Shown here: piece by piece, positions 1-5,906 of the stretch
Layout: each line of letters begins with the position of its first letter
Position numbering within the stretch: position 1 is the stretch's first letter
From: Bacillota bacterium
Lineage (GTDB): Bacteria; Bacillota; Clostridia; Lachnospirales; Lachnospiraceae
Length of the DNA stretch: 7,003 bases
NCBI GenBank assembly: GCA_023458855.1
Contig: JAEWWQ010000252.1
Coordinates: 1-7,003 of the forward strand
Direction of reading: 5' to 3'
Translations under genes and position numbers: made by a program
Notes under the pieces: model-generated
Seen by the model: only the letters and a program-made list of their open reading frames with translations
The model's database searches: none
What the model was told of the DNA's origin: nothing

Positions 1-1126
1 ACTCTATATAATTTTGTCCGGTCTCGGTACTAATCTTCTCAAAGTCAATATTAATACCATCTATGTCATATTGAAGAACTGCATTTATTAACCCCTGAAT
101 CAAGTATGCTCTTTTTGTTGCAGAGGATAATACTTCATTCGTGTCCACAGAGGTATTAAAATTATCTATCAATGCCCATACTTCTATTCCCAGGTTATGC
201 GCAGTTGTCACATAATCTGCTGAAGCAAGACTTGTAAAATTCCCATTGTTGTCACTCAGGGAAAACCAGGTCGGAGATATCGTATTCATTGATTTTGTCT
301 GTGCTAATACAGCCTGCAGTGAAGTGTTGGCTGTCTGATTTGTCACCTGATGCCAGCCCATATTAATTTTATAATCTTTTGTCAGACTTGTATATTCCGG
401 TACTGCTACCTCTGTAACCGGTGTCTGCATTTCATCCCTTTGATTTGTAAGCCTCTTTTTTTCAATATATCCGACAATTCCATCGGCTGATTTCACCTTC
501 ACCCAATTATCCATCTCTTCCAGAACAACAACCTTATCTCCCTTAGCCACATCTTTCAGTATATCGCTCTTTATGCCTCCCTGATAACGGATAGCCGTGT
601 TTTTTGCAACATCTGCTATTGTTCTCATTGACCATTCCGTATATAGCTGCATACGATTCGGTTCCGTAAATACTTCATAAGAAAAATTGGTATATTTTTT
701 CACATAATCAACCGCTACATAAAGCGTATCTCCCTGATATGTGGCAATTACATAATTTTCTTCACTCGGCACCCCCGAAATATTCGCAACATTCCCTTCG
801 ATTGGTGCGCTGATAATATCTGTGGGTGTTGTGTATATGAATAAATTCTCAACTTTGTCTACATAAAACCTATCATTAAAGTAAGTTTGTACCGTATCAA
901 AATCAAGATAATATGTTCCGTCTATTAATTTTCCCTTCGCTTCCAGAAAGTCATTCTGCAATATTAATGCCACATCGTCTTCCTCTGTTAAAGCATAATA
1001 TTCCGTCATATCTGCTCTTTCTTTTGAGTAGGAATATTTTTCTATTATTTTTGTACCAAAGCCCGCTGCAACTACAATCAAGATTAATAGGATCGCAACA
1101 AGCACCGGAATCATCTTTTTCTTCAT
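1..1126 (-). CDS. Membrane-anchored SH3b + GH18 glycoside hydrolase, partial (3' end outside window)
   Basis: Translating the minus strand from ATG at 1126 gives 375 uninterrupted codons that run off the left edge, so the C-terminus is missing. Residues 1-4 are MKKK, followed by a hydrophobic segment (about 5-23) with no clear cleavage site, so a signal anchor holding the protein outside the cell is likely. Residues about 45-105 resemble the copper-amine-oxidase-N-like domain often found in such proteins (YYLDFDTV, FYVDKVENLFIYTTP). Residues about 175-225 fit a bacterial SH3 domain (GDKVVVLEEMDNWVKV, GIVGYI), usually a cell-wall binding module. A GH18 barrel begins near residue 250, with its active-site strand DGINIDFE at 356-363. 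E363 would be the catalytic acid. The Asn at the fourth position, in place of Asp, is familiar from spore or cell-wall type GH18 proteins. Likely substrate is peptidoglycan or another GlcNAc polymer (inference). AGGAGGT at 1134-1140 supports the start. Confidence 0.85.
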   Translation of the reverse strand, partial: MKKKMIPVLVAILLILIVVAAGFGTKIIEKYSYSKERADMTEYYALTEEDDVALILQNDFLEAKGKLIDGTYYLDFDTVQTYFNDRFYVDKVENLFIYTTPTDIISAPIEGNVANISGVPSEENYVIATYQGDTLYVAVDYVKKYTNFSYEVFTEPNRMQLYTEWSMRTIADVAKNTAIRYQGGIKSDILKDVAKGDKVVVLEEMDNWVKVKSADGIVGYIEKKRLTNQRDEMQTPVTEVAVPEYTSLTKDYKINMGWHQVTNQTANTSLQAVLAQTKSMNTISPTWFSLSDNNGNFTSLASADYVTTAHNLGIEVWALIDNFNTSVDTNEVLSSATKRAYLIQGLINAVLQYDIDGINIDFEKISTETGQNYIE

Positions 1127-1150
1127 TCCAGTTACCTCCTGACCGTCCTA

Positions 1151-1179
1151 ATTATAGCAGACTATTAACATATCGTCAT
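1151..1179 (-). promoter_or_regulatory. Promoter of the GH18 gene
   Basis: On the minus strand, ATGACG (1174-1179) as -35, a 17-nt spacer and a perfect TATAAT (1151-1156) as -10 lie just upstream of the ribosome site. The leader would be only about 20 nt. The -35 hexamer lies inside one copy of the 15-bp inverted repeat (1170-1184), so a regulator binding the repeat could block the promoter. Confidence 0.6.
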
Positions 1180-1184
1180 TATCA
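1170..1184. repeat. Left copy of a 15-bp inverted repeat
   Basis: ATATCGTCATTATCA here is the exact reverse complement of 1654-1668. The similarity extends outwards imperfectly through ACTATTAAC here versus ACTATAA in the other copy, giving about 22-24 bp of related sequence. The pair encloses about 500 bp containing the small minus-strand ORF. It may be the ends of a small mobile element or two operators for one regulator. Confidence 0.5.
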
Positions 1185-1338
1185 TTTTTGACATTTTTTG
1201 ATTATTTATTACTGTATCCTTCCCTGTTTTTCTTCAGTTGGTTATTACATAAAGGGGCTTCTCATGAATACTAACCCTAAAAGATACAGTTCTTTAGATT
1301 TTAGATATTTACAAAATGCAATACAAGGCTCACATCAA

Positions 1339-1629
1339 CTAGGTATCTTTAATTTTATCATAGCGCAATTCTACTAATTCACCTGCTTCGTTCATTACAT
1401 AATCAGGCATATAAATACACTCATCGTTGAGACAGTATTTTCTGGAAATTTCTTCCGGTGAGGTCGGTTCTCCTTCCAAATATAGCTGAACACCTCTATT
1501 CATAGCTGTTTTCAACATAACGTATACTTCAAGTTGAAGTTCTTGTTTTCTTGCGATAGCTACATTCCCTCCCTTGTCCAATACTTGTTTTCTCCAAAAG
1601 GATTCTGTGATATAATTAATAATAAACAC
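1339..1629 (-). CDS. Small hypothetical protein, start uncertain
   Basis: I do not recognise a named family. The open frame is 96 codons from a GTG at 1629. The C-terminal 58 or so residues look like true protein, with a polar mix containing VQLYLEGEPTSPEEISRKYC and YMPDYVMNEAGELVELRYDK; the two cysteines in YCLNDEC are five residues apart. There is no signal peptide or membrane segment. The GTG at 1629 has no visible ribosome site. A strong AAGGGAGGG lies inside the frame (1567-1575) but is followed out of frame by ATG-TAG and in frame only by GTA and ATC, so no standard start uses it. The next in-frame ATGs are at 1518 (59-residue product) and 1503, both with weak ribosome sites. It could be a short functional gene starting at 1518, or one whose start codon has decayed. 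It is enclosed by the 15-bp inverted repeat at 1170 and 1654. Confidence 0.45.
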   Translation of the reverse strand: MFIINYITESFWRKQVLDKGGNVAIARKQELQLEVYVMLKTAMNRGVQLYLEGEPTSPEEISRKYCLNDECIYMPDYVMNEAGELVELRYDKIKDT

Positions 1630-1653
1630 AAGTATTGTACTAATATTATTATT

Positions 1654-1668
1654 TGATAATGACGATAT
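1654..1668. repeat. Right copy of a 15-bp inverted repeat
   Basis: TGATAATGACGATAT is the exact reverse complement of 1170-1184. Together the copies bracket the small minus-strand ORF. No clear target-site duplication is visible outside the arms. Confidence 0.5.
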
Positions 1669-1683
1669 TTATAGTAACAGAAG

Positions 1684-2060
1684 TGTCCGGACATGCATCA
1701 AACTAATAATTGGTGTGATACCAATCAAAACTTAAATTGTTTGAATGTAATTAAAAAATTTGTTTGGAAAAAATGATTCGAACAAGCACATATGCTTGTA
1801 AGACATTCCCCGTTGTTTCTTGAAATAAAGGGGATGAGATTGGGCATACTAACGTTACCCATATATTTGCTTTTAAATTAATAATGAATACAACTTTTTG
1901 TTGTAAAAAGAACTGTCCGTGCCTCCTATCAGATGCTGACTATCCGGAAACACTCTGCAAAATGGATTATATATGATATTTTTCATATATGCAAGATAAT
2001 TATTAAAATTTTTTAAAAATTTATATATTTTTTATAAAAAATATTTTTCTGTCACCTTGT
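1684..2060. other. Gene-free region with several short inverted repeats
   Basis: No convincing gene is seen. The stretch holds a 10-bp palindrome TGTCCGGACA (1684-1693); ATTGGT/ACCAAT with a 5-nt loop (1709-1725); ACAAGCA/TGCTTGT (1782-1799); CATTCCCC/GGGGATG with one bulged T (1805-1836); ACAAC/GTTGT around five T (1890-1904); and ATATATGA/TCATATAT (1969-1990). From about 1990 to 2050 it is almost pure A and T. The hairpins could be parts of a structured RNA, decayed terminators or operators. A 37-codon minus-strand ORF (1873-1986) exists but lacks a ribosome site. Confidence 0.4.
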
Positions 2061-2064
2061 GCTA

Positions 2065-2093
2065 TTGACTTAATAAAATATACAGTATAATAT
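2065..2093 (+). promoter_or_regulatory. Promoter of mecA
   Basis: TTGACT (2065-2070) is a good -35. The -10 is either TATAAT at 2086-2091 (15-nt spacer) or the overlapping TAATAT at 2088-2093 (17-nt spacer). The leader to the mecA start would be about 95 nt and contains AATAGT-acaa-ACTATT, a 6-bp hairpin just after the presumed start of transcription. Confidence 0.6.
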
Positions 2094-2193
2094 AACTTAT
2101 CAAAAGTTCAATAGTACAAACTATTATGTTACTGGTGTTTCAGTCACAAATACAACTCATTATTTTTGTATCAAAAAGTTAGGATGTGATACT

Positions 2194-2973
2194 ATGAAAA
2201 TCGAAAAAGTGAATGACCATCAAATCCGTTGTACGCTTACCAAAGCAGATCTGGCAGATCGTGAATTGAAAATTAGTGAACTTGCATACGGAACAGAAAA
2301 GGCGAAAAATCTGTTTCGCGACATGATGCAGCAAGCATCATTTGAATTTGGTTTTGAAGCAGAAGATATTCCGCTTATGATAGAAGCAATACCGCTTAAC
2401 TCAGAATGTATTGTTCTTATAATCACAAAGGTTGAGGATCCCGAGGAATTGGATACCCGCTTTTCCAAATTTGCGCCCTCTGTGCACGATTCCGATTCAA
2501 ATTCTGATGAAGTCATTAATAATCTTTCTGAAGGTGCCGATGACGTACTTGATTTATTTAAAAAGATACACGAGGGTAATTTTACCGATGTATCAGAGAA
2601 TAGTGAAGATTCTTCAGATATTACAGCGCTCAAACAGCAAAATGCTTCTGATATGACTGTAAAAGCCATGGAGATTGTCGATTTGACAAAAATATATTCT
2701 CTGGATTCCATTTCAACAGTTACAAAATTAGCTCATATATTAAAAGATTTTTACCATGGTTTTAATTCTTTATTCAAAAATATCAATACCGGAAATTATA
2801 TATTAATAATTTCCAAGAATGACCATACACCAGAAGAATTTAATAAGATTTGTAACATAATATCCGAATATGCCTCAGTTGAAAAATATTCAACTGCAAG
2901 TGAAGCTTATCTGGAAGAACACTGTGAGATTATTTTAAGAGATACTGCCTTGCAATCGCTTTCTCTTATTTAA
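2194..2973 (+). CDS. mecA: MecA, adaptor protein for the ClpC protease
   Basis: In Bacillus, MecA is a cytosolic adaptor that brings substrates such as ComK to ClpC-ClpP and activates ClpC. This 259-residue protein follows the family plan. The N-terminal substrate-binding domain (about 1-90) opens with MKIEKVNDHQIRCTLTKADL and contains the ELAYGTEKAKNLFRDMM helix region. An acidic Ser/Asp/Glu-rich linker (about 95-150) follows. The C-terminal ClpC-binding domain (about 155-255) includes NYILIISK and a late ISEYASVEKYS segment matching the IxxEYA region of B. subtilis MecA. It is somewhat longer than the roughly 218 residues of B. subtilis MecA, mostly in the linker. AGGA at 2181-2184, nine bases upstream, supports the ATG. 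It is transcribed alone, with its own promoter and terminator. No competence genes are in view, so its substrate here is unknown; a general proteolysis role is possible. Confidence 0.88.
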   Translation: MKIEKVNDHQIRCTLTKADLADRELKISELAYGTEKAKNLFRDMMQQASFEFGFEAEDIPLMIEAIPLNSECIVLIITKVEDPEELDTRFSKFAPSVHDSDSNSDEVINNLSEGADDVLDLFKKIHEGNFTDVSENSEDSSDITALKQQNASDMTVKAMEIVDLTKIYSLDSISTVTKLAHILKDFYHGFNSLFKNINTGNYILIISKNDHTPEEFNKICNIISEYASVEKYSTASEAYLEEHCEIILRDTALQSLSLI

Positions 2974-2995
2974 AATGGTGTAATTACTCAAAGCA

Positions 2996-3042
2996 AAAAG
3001 ACGATGAACAATGCGTACGCTTTGTCCGTCGTCTTTTGTTTT
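2996..3042. terminator. Two-way terminator between mecA and the DUF1858 gene
   Basis: AAAAGACGA (2996-3004) pairs perfectly with TCGTCTTTT (3029-3037), with further ACAA/TTGT pairing inside. The plus strand continues with GTTTT and the minus strand with TTTTTG, so it can end both convergent transcripts. Confidence 0.85.
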
Positions 3043-3066
3043 ATAAAGCAAGAAATGTAATCAAGC

Positions 3067-3258
3067 TTATAATGCCTTTATTTTAGCCATCAATTCTTCA
3101 ACATCCATTCCATGAACCATTGCTGCTTCTTCTAATGACTCTCCCTGAGCCGATGGACATCCAAGGCAGTGCATTCCGGCTTCCATCAAAATAGGTGCAA
3201 CATCTGCATTTGCTCTAAGTATTTCTCCTATTGTCATATCCTTAGTTATCTCTGCCAT
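3067..3258 (-). CDS. DUF1858 small redox-disulfide domain protein
   Basis: This 63-residue cytosolic protein matches the DUF1858 family, also described as the hybrid-cluster-protein-associated redox disulfide domain. Visible hallmarks are the N-terminal MTIGEILRANADVAPILMEAG helix region, the conserved GMHCLGCP with a Cys-X2-Cys pair at residues 31 and 34, and the following ESLEEAAMVHGMDVEELMAKI helices. The whole protein is one domain of the usual length. The family role is not established; the Cys pair suggests thiol redox or metal binding. AGGAGG at 3267-3272 and the promoter at 3309-3337 support the ATG. It is transcribed divergently from the PFL operon and shares a 340-bp control region with it that contains two palindromes, so co-regulation by oxygen or redox state is plausible (inference). 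Confidence 0.88.
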   Translation of the reverse strand: MAEITKDMTIGEILRANADVAPILMEAGMHCLGCPSAQGESLEEAAMVHGMDVEELMAKIKAL

Positions 3259-3308
3259 TATTTTTTCCTCCTGAAATTCTCTCTTATAATTAGAAAACTA
3301 CCGCTTAC

Positions 3309-3337
3309 ATTATAGTACTTTTCCCAGCATCATGCAA
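3309..3337 (-). promoter_or_regulatory. Promoter of the DUF1858 gene
   Basis: On the minus strand, TTGCAT (3332-3337), a 17-nt spacer and a perfect TATAAT (3309-3314) are placed about 50 bases ahead of the start codon. The palindrome at 3351-3368 would be centred near -57 relative to this start, close to the position used by upstream activators. Confidence 0.6.
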
Positions 3338-3350
3338 CTTATCCTCAGCA

Positions 3351-3368
3351 TTTGTTAAATTTAACAAA
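3351..3368. promoter_or_regulatory. Perfect 18-bp palindrome, probable operator
   Basis: TTTGTTAAATTTAACAAA is identical on both strands. The half-site TTGTTAA is that of the clostridial Rex redox repressor, but the Rex consensus has four bases between half-sites and this site has two. TGTTA-N4-TAACA has the 14-bp geometry of FNR-type sites instead. It lies upstream of both the pfl and DUF1858 promoters. The regulator is not decided by sequence alone. Confidence 0.5.
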
Positions 3369-3417
3369 AACTTCATATTTTTTCAGTTTTTGTATGTAAA
3401 AAAGTACATCCGCAATC

Positions 3418-3447
3418 TTGACGTAGCGAATCATATTAACATATAAT
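3418..3447 (+). promoter_or_regulatory. Promoter of the PFL operon
   Basis: TTGACG (3418-3423), an 18-nt spacer and a perfect TATAAT (3442-3447) predict a start of transcription near 3454. The leader would then be about 148 nt, with the 20-bp palindrome at 3462-3481 just downstream of the start point. Confidence 0.7.
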
Positions 3448-3461
3448 AATGGTACGGGATG

Positions 3462-3481
3462 AATGTGAATTTTTTCACATT
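3462..3481. promoter_or_regulatory. Perfect palindrome TGTGAA-N4-TTCACA, probable Rex or CRP/FNR-type operator
   Basis: AATGTGAA and TTCACATT flank TTTT. The core TGTGAA-N4-TTCACA fits the inner part of the Rex consensus (TTGTGAA-N4-TTCACAA), and the same bases also read as TGTGA-N6-TCACA, the CRP/FNR-family form. Lying at about +8 to +27, it is placed to block transcription when bound, which favours a repressor such as Rex, known to control fermentation genes in Gram-positive bacteria. That assignment is inference. Confidence 0.6.
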
Positions 3482-3495
3482 TTAATATATACACA

Positions 3496-3564
3496 AGCAT
3501 AAATAAGCAAACAATAGTTTATATCTGTTTTATGCTGGTAACTACGTCTTTTACCCAAAAAGAC
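3496..3564 (+). promoter_or_regulatory. Two hairpins in the pfl leader RNA
   Basis: AGCATAAA (3496-3503) pairs with TTTATGCT (3529-3536), and GTCTTTT (3546-3552) pairs with AAAAGAC (3558-3564) around a 5-nt loop. The AGGAGG ribosome site (3586-3591) is left free. They may stabilise the abundant pfl message; no known riboswitch is recognised. Confidence 0.35.
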
Positions 3565-3601
3565 ATAATATTATATTTTAATTTTAGGAGGCTTTTATAA
3601 A

Positions 3602-5641
3602 ATGAGACCAGAATGGAAAGATTTTGTAGGCGGAAAATGGGAAAATGAAATCAATGTCAGAGATTTCATCCAGAAGAATTACACTCCATATGATGGAGAT
3701 GATTCTTTTTTAGCAGGTCCTACACAAAACACAAATGATTTGTGGGCACAGGTATTAGAATTATCTAAGAAAGAACGTGAGGCAGGTGGTGTTCTTGATA
3801 TGGACACAAAAGTTGTTTCTACAATTACTTCTCACGGACCAGGCTACTTAGACAAAAATAAAGAAACTATCGTTGGTTTCCAGACAGATGCTCCTTTCAA
3901 ACGTTCTATGCAGCCTTACGGCGGTATCCGTATGGCAGAAAAAGCTTGTTCTGATAATGGATACGAAGTAGATCCAGAAATCAGTGAGTTTTTCTCAACA
4001 CACAGAAAAACACACAATGCAGGATGTTTCGATGCTTATAACGAAGACATGAGAGCTTGCCGTTCAAGCCATATTATTACAGGTCTTCCTGATGCATACG
4101 GTCGTGGACGTATCATCGGTGATTACAGACGTATTGCTTTATATGGTATTGACAGACTTATCGAAGACAAATTAGCTCAGAAAGATTCTACAGGACGCGT
4201 TATGACAGATGATGTTATCCGTCTTCGTGAAGAAATCTCAGAGCAGATCGTAGCTCTTAAAATGATGAAACAAATGGCTGCTTCTTATGGTTGTGATATT
4301 TCTAAACCAGCTACAAATGTACAGGAAGCTATTCAGGCTACTTACTTCGGATACTTATCAGCTGTAAAAGAACAAAACGGTGCAGCTATGTCTCTTGGAC
4401 GTACTTCTACTTTTATTGATTGTTTTGCTGAAAGAGATTTAAAGAATGGTACATTCACAGAAGAACAGATTCAGGAATTTATCGATCACTTCATTATGAA
4501 GTTAAGATGTGTTAAATTTGCTCGTACACCAGAATACAACCAGATTTTTGCCGGCGATCCAGTATGGGTTACAGAATCAATCGGTGGCTGCGGTGTTGAT
4601 GGACGTCACATGGTTACAAAGATGTCTTTCCGTTATTTAAATACATTAATAAACTTAGGTGCTTCACCAGAACCTAACTTAACAGTTCTCTGGTCAACAA
4701 GATTACCGGAAGCATTCAAAAAATTCTGTGCTAAGATTTCTATTACAACATCTTCTGTTCAATACGAGAATGATGACTTAATGAGAGTAACTCATGGGGA
4801 TGATTACGGAATCGCTTGCTGTGTATCTTCAATGGTTATCGGTAAACAAATGCAATTCTTCGGAGCTCGTGCTAACTTAGCTAAATGTTTATTATACGCA
4901 TTAAATGGCGGTGTTGATGAAGTATCTCACAAACAAATCGGACCTAAATACCGTCAGGTTGTTGGTGATGTATTAGATTATGATGATGTAATTGGCAAAT
5001 TCACAGACATGATGGAATGGTTAGCTGATGTATATGTAAATACATTAAATGTTATCCATTATATGCATGACAAATATTGCTATGAAAGAGCTCAAATGGC
5101 TTTACATGACAGAGATGTTCTTCGTTACTTCGCAACTGGTATCGCTGGACTTTCCGTTGTAACTGACTCTTTATCGGCAATCAAATACGCTACTGTAAAA
5201 CCAATCAGAGACGAAGACGGAATTATCGTAGATTTCGAAACTACTGGTGATTTCCCAAAATACGGAAATGATGATGATCGTGCAGATGTTATCGCTCATG
5301 ACCTTGTGGAGAAATTCATGACAATGATCAGAAGACATCACACATACAGAGATGGCTTCCCAACAATGTCAGTATTGACAATTACTTCAAACGTTACTTA
5401 TGGTAAGGCAACAGGTAATACACCTGATGGACGTAAGAAAGGACAGCCTTTTGCACCGGGTGCTAACCCAATGCACGGCCGTGATACTCACGGAGCTGTA
5501 GCTTCTTTGGCTTCAGTAGCAAAACTTCCTTTCGAATATGCACAGGACGGTATTTCTAACACATTTACCATTGTCCCAGGCGCTCTTGGAAAAGAAGATC
5601 AGGTATTCGCTGGCGACATCGAACTTGATTTAAACAAATAA
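3602..5641 (+). CDS. pflB: Pyruvate formate-lyase catalytic core lacking its glycyl-radical domain
   Basis: PFL converts pyruvate and CoA to acetyl-CoA and formate in anaerobic cytosol. The 679 residues align end to end with E. coli PflB up to about residue 680. Visible landmarks are GLPDAYGRGRIIGDYRR (161-177) in the pyruvate site, QNGAAMSLGRTSTF, and IACCVSSMVIGKQMQFFGAR with the catalytic pair C406-C407 (E. coli C418-C419) and the substrate-binding R423 (E. coli R435). HYMHDKY, the ALHDRDV helix, TGNTPDGR and GANPMHGRD follow. The protein stops after IVPGALGKEDQ with a short private tail, exactly where one-piece PFLs run on into the radical domain. No radical glycine is present, so the core should be inactive alone; the gene at 5907 supplies the missing domain. 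The stop is followed by two further cistrons, each with its own ribosome site, which argues against a sequencing error. AGGAGG (3586-3591) fixes the start. Arg codons CGT and AGA dominate, as in a highly expressed gene. Confidence 0.93.
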   Translation: MRPEWKDFVGGKWENEINVRDFIQKNYTPYDGDDSFLAGPTQNTNDLWAQVLELSKKEREAGGVLDMDTKVVSTITSHGPGYLDKNKETIVGFQTDAPFKRSMQPYGGIRMAEKACSDNGYEVDPEISEFFSTHRKTHNAGCFDAYNEDMRACRSSHIITGLPDAYGRGRIIGDYRRIALYGIDRLIEDKLAQKDSTGRVMTDDVIRLREEISEQIVALKMMKQMAASYGCDISKPATNVQEAIQATYFGYLSAVKEQNGAAMSLGRTSTFIDCFAERDLKNGTFTEEQIQEFIDHFIMKLRCVKFARTPEYNQIFAGDPVWVTESIGGCGVDGRHMVTKMSFRYLNTLINLGASPEPNLTVLWSTRLPEAFKKFCAKISITTSSVQYENDDLMRVTHGDDYGIACCVSSMVIGKQMQFFGARANLAKCLLYALNGGVDEVSHKQIGPKYRQVVGDVLDYDDVIGKFTDMMEWLADVYVNTLNVIHYMHDKYCYERAQMALHDRDVLRYFATGIAGLSVVTDSLSAIKYATVKPIRDEDGIIVDFETTGDFPKYGNDDDRADVIAHDLVEKFMTMIRRHHTYRDGFPTMSVLTITSNVTYGKATGNTPDGRKKGQPFAPGANPMHGRDTHGAVASLASVAKLPFEYAQDGISNTFTIVPGALGKEDQVFAGDIELDLNK

Positions 5642-5643
5642 GT

Positions 5644-5659
5644 TCTTACACTATTGTAA
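5644..5659 (+). other. Small intercistronic hairpin
   Basis: CTTACA-ctat-TGTAAG lies two bases after the pflB stop. It has no T-run, so it is not a typical terminator; it could be an RNA processing or 3'-end stabilising element that sets different amounts of core and small subunits (inference). Confidence 0.35.
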
Positions 5660-5678
5660 GAGAATAGGACGGTGCAAT

Positions 5679-5882
5679 ATGGACCAAAAAAGTATGATTG
5701 ATGATCTTGTGGCTATGTTGGATTCACACATGGCCAAAGGTGTAGGACATGTAAATGTTGACGTAGATGATTCTATCAATAAGACAAAAGAAGTTCAAAC
5801 CATGGGATGTTCGGATTGTTCCAGAACCCCTCTGGCTTGCAGCGTTCCTACCCTTGAAGAGGGGTTAGATGATTTTCATTAA
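5679..5882 (+). CDS. Cys-rich small protein related to the start of the PFL radical domain
   Basis: I know no named family for this 67-residue protein. Residues 6-29 (IDDLVAMLDSHMAKGVGHVNVDV with flanks) align without gaps to residues 9-31 of the radical-domain protein encoded just downstream, with about 10 identities in 25 positions, including LV, LD, KG, H and NV-V. After that it diverges. The NREMLLDA helix and the RVSGYAV radical loop are missing, replaced by TMGCSDCSRTPLACS with Cys 44, 47 and 54 (Cys-X2-Cys-X6-Cys) and an acidic end EEGLDDF. It has no radical glycine, signal peptide or membrane segment. A ribosome site (AGGA, 5666-5669) is present. Cys-rich small subunits carrying iron-sulfur clusters exist in other glycyl radical enzymes (4-hydroxyphenylacetate decarboxylase, benzylsuccinate synthase) but are not known for PFL. 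It may occupy the radical-domain site on the core, bind metal or sense oxygen; all of this is inference. Confidence 0.75.
   Translation: MDQKSMIDDLVAMLDSHMAKGVGHVNVDVDDSINKTKEVQTMGCSDCSRTPLACSVPTLEEGLDDFH
5825..5866 (+). other. Hairpin inside the Cys-rich gene with the same arms as the operon terminator
   Basis: AACCCCTCT (5825-5833) pairs perfectly with AGAGGGGTT (5858-5866). The same 9-mers form the core of the terminator at 6169-6199, so either arm here could also pair with the opposite terminator arm. The loop is 24 nt and there is no T-run. Confidence 0.5.
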
Positions 5883-5906
5883 TAAAATTTTAGGAGGATA
5901 TATATC

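Noticed and set aside
913..1191. 92-codon plus-strand ORF
   Set aside because: It lies antisense to the clear GH18 gene and its promoter, has low-complexity Leu/Ser/Pro content and no ribosome site.
1264..1377. 37-codon plus-strand ORF
   Set aside because: It has no proper ribosome site, no family features, and overlaps the end of the minus-strand small ORF.
2432..2656. 74-codon plus-strand ORF in another frame of mecA
   Set aside because: It overlaps the mecA frame completely and has no family features or ribosome site.
2220..2711. 163-codon minus-strand ORF
   Set aside because: It is antisense within mecA; its Ser-rich product reflects the acidic linker codons read backwards.
3351..3368. 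Exact Rex operator
   Set aside because: Half-sites match but the spacing is two bases, not four, so I call it only a probable operator of unknown regulator.
5644..5659. Terminator after pflB
   Set aside because: The stem is only 6 bp and no T-run follows, so it would not end transcription well; the two next genes appear to share the operon.
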